This document shows, one piece after another, positions 7,091 through 7,804 of a stretch of DNA of 7,804 nucleotides; positions within the stretch are counted from its first letter, which is position 1; every line of letters begins with the position of its first letter. The notes under the pieces were generated by a model. It was not told the DNA's origin. It saw only the letters and a program-made list of their open reading frames with translations, and made no database searches. Source of the DNA: Nostocaceae cyanobacterium CSSed10_463m (lineage in GTDB: Bacteria > Cyanobacteriota > Cyanobacteriia > Cyanobacteriales > Nostocaceae); NCBI GenBank assembly GCA_003556955.1, contig PWQB01000631.1, positions 1 to 7,804 on the forward strand, given 5' to 3'. Made by a program: the position numbers and the translations under genes.

Positions 7091-7132
7091 AGGAGTAGGA
7101 TGAGCATCAAAAACTTGCTGCTCGCTACTCCT
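7091..7132. other. Intergenic stem-loop between the stress protein and BON lipoprotein genes
   Basis: AGGAGTAG (7091-7098) pairs perfectly with CTACTCCT (7125-7132). After a small bulge GAGCA (7102-7106) pairs with TGCTC (7119-7123), leaving a 12-nt loop. No T-run follows on either strand, so it is not a standard intrinsic terminator. It could protect or partly terminate the upstream transcript, or set different expression levels for two cotranscribed genes. Confidence 0.5.
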
Positions 7133-7181
7133 AAAAATGTCGATATTTCCAACTTTGAATTTGTGAGGAATACTTACAAAA

Positions 7182-7646
7182 ATGAAAAATTTAACTCCTT
7201 TATTAATTGGTTTCGCCTTATTATTTGGTGCTGCTGCTTGTGGTGATGATGTGGCGAGAACAGATCCCGCAGCGCCCGCTCCTGGTGAAGTTGGAGAAGT
7301 ACCAACCGCACAACAAAGACAAGAATCTTTGGAAGATTCTCAAAGCCAAGTTCGTAGAGATCAACTAGATGCTGATATTCGCGCTCGTGAAGAAAGAACT
7401 GCTGCTTTAAGTGATGATCCTAGTGATAGAACACCAGAAGACTTAGCCAGTGAAGTTCGTTCTAAGTTGGAGGCTAATATCCCCGATGGGTTCTTAACAG
7501 TTCAGGCGACAGAGGAAGGTATAGTTACTGTGTCAGGAACTGTCAGTGATGAAAACCAGTTATCTAAGATTGAACCATTAGCCCAAGAAATTAACGGTGT
7601 TAATGATGTGATTGTTAACGCCGTTGTGGCTCCACCACAAGGCTAA
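7182..7646 (+). CDS. BON-domain lipoprotein
   Basis: The 154-residue product is a predicted secreted lipoprotein. Its signal peptide is a short Lys-containing N-terminus and a hydrophobic core (residues 4-16) ending at Cys20 in GAAAC; Ala at position -3 makes this a relaxed lipobox. A Pro/Ala-rich linker (28-42) and a charged, Gln/Glu/Arg-rich helix (about 43-80) lead to a single BON domain (about 84-150) with the diagnostic GIVTVSGTVSDENQ strand-turn and a closing GVNDVIVNAV strand. BON domains occur in OsmY and related envelope proteins and are thought to bind membranes or phospholipids. OsmY-type proteins carry two BON domains; this one has one plus a lipid anchor. A GAGG ribosome site at 7165-7168 precedes ATG by 13 nt, a slightly long spacing. 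The gene lies 128 bp downstream of the general stress gene, suggesting shared stress control, but this is inference. Confidence 0.88.
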   Translation: MKNLTPLLIGFALLFGAAACGDDVARTDPAAPAPGEVGEVPTAQQRQESLEDSQSQVRRDQLDADIRAREERTAALSDDPSDRTPEDLASEVRSKLEANIPDGFLTVQATEEGIVTVSGTVSDENQLSKIEPLAQEINGVNDVIVNAVVAPPQG

Positions 7647-7681
7647 ATTGGGTAATTGCAAAGCCAAGTTTAAGAGGTAGA

Positions 7682-7772
7682 TATAGCGTTTCTCAGTTGA
7701 TTTGGTAATTGAAACCGACCCCGCAAGGGAGTAGGTGACTCTAATTACCTGATTTCATGAGGAAACGCTATA
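7682..7772. repeat. Imperfect long-hairpin element (TATAGCGTTTCTCA ends)
   Basis: The ends TATAGCGTTTCTCA (7682-7695) and TGAGGAAACGCTATA (7758-7772) are complementary apart from one extra base. Pairing resumes at GGTAATT (7704-7710) with AATTACC (7743-7749), giving arms of about 29 nt. The interior includes CCC-GCAA-GGG, a small hairpin with a GNRA-type loop. It carries no ORF and resembles a palindromic MITE; TATA at the outer ends would fit a TA-targeting transposase, which is inference. Its position 36 bp after the lipoprotein stop means it may also end or stabilise that transcript. Confidence 0.65.
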
Positions 7773-7804
7773 ATTCTAGCGAGATAAATGCTGTAGCTAC
7801 CAAA

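Noticed and set aside
7091..7132. Intrinsic terminator after the stress protein gene
   Set aside because: The stem is followed by AAAAA on the plus strand and by no T-run on the minus strand, so the terminator signature is missing.

Overview
The window looks like chromosomal DNA from a filamentous, Nostoc/Anabaena-type cyanobacterium. The evidence is seven copies of the octamer GCGATCGC (HIP1), AT-leaning coding sequence, intergenic spaces filled with short palindromic and dispersed repeats of the kind common in Nostocales, and proteins of cyanobacterial character. The assignment is inferred from these signals, not from a database match.

Layout from left to right. (1) Positions 2-1402, plus strand: a fold-type I, PLP-dependent Orn/Lys/Arg decarboxylase, cut only at its extreme N-terminus by the window edge. 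(2) 1403-1676: a repeat-rich spacer with a GC-rich dispersed repeat, a short-repeat tract, an uninterrupted (AAAG)9 microsatellite and a 63-bp inverted-repeat element. (3) 1677-2684, plus: a CaCA-superfamily cation (Na+/Ca2+-type) exchanger with two alpha-repeats. An upstream ATG at 1614 would place the repeat element inside the gene, so the internal ATG is preferred. (4) 2648-5755, minus: a 1035-residue protein of unknown function with three N-terminal membrane segments, six clear tandem helical repeats of about 79 residues (plus a degenerate one) and a C-terminal membrane segment. It converges on the exchanger and overlaps its 3' end by 37 bp. (5) 5756-6366: a 611-bp non-coding stretch with a direct repeat, a nested pair of inverted-repeat elements, an AT-rich palindrome and a doubtful 21-codon ORF. 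(6) 6367-7053, plus: a YflT-like general stress protein with a glycine-rich hydrophobic core. (7) 7182-7646, plus: a lipoprotein with a BON domain. (8) 7682-7772: a long imperfect hairpin element.

Only the last two genes look like a functional pair: same strand, 128 bp apart, and both from families linked to stress or envelope protection. The decarboxylase (polyamine metabolism), the exchanger (ion homeostasis) and the giant membrane protein show no obvious pathway link to each other. No CRISPR array, transposase, tRNA, rRNA or recognisable defence system was seen. The most under-described item is the tandem-repeat membrane protein, followed by the repeat-element architecture in the spacers.
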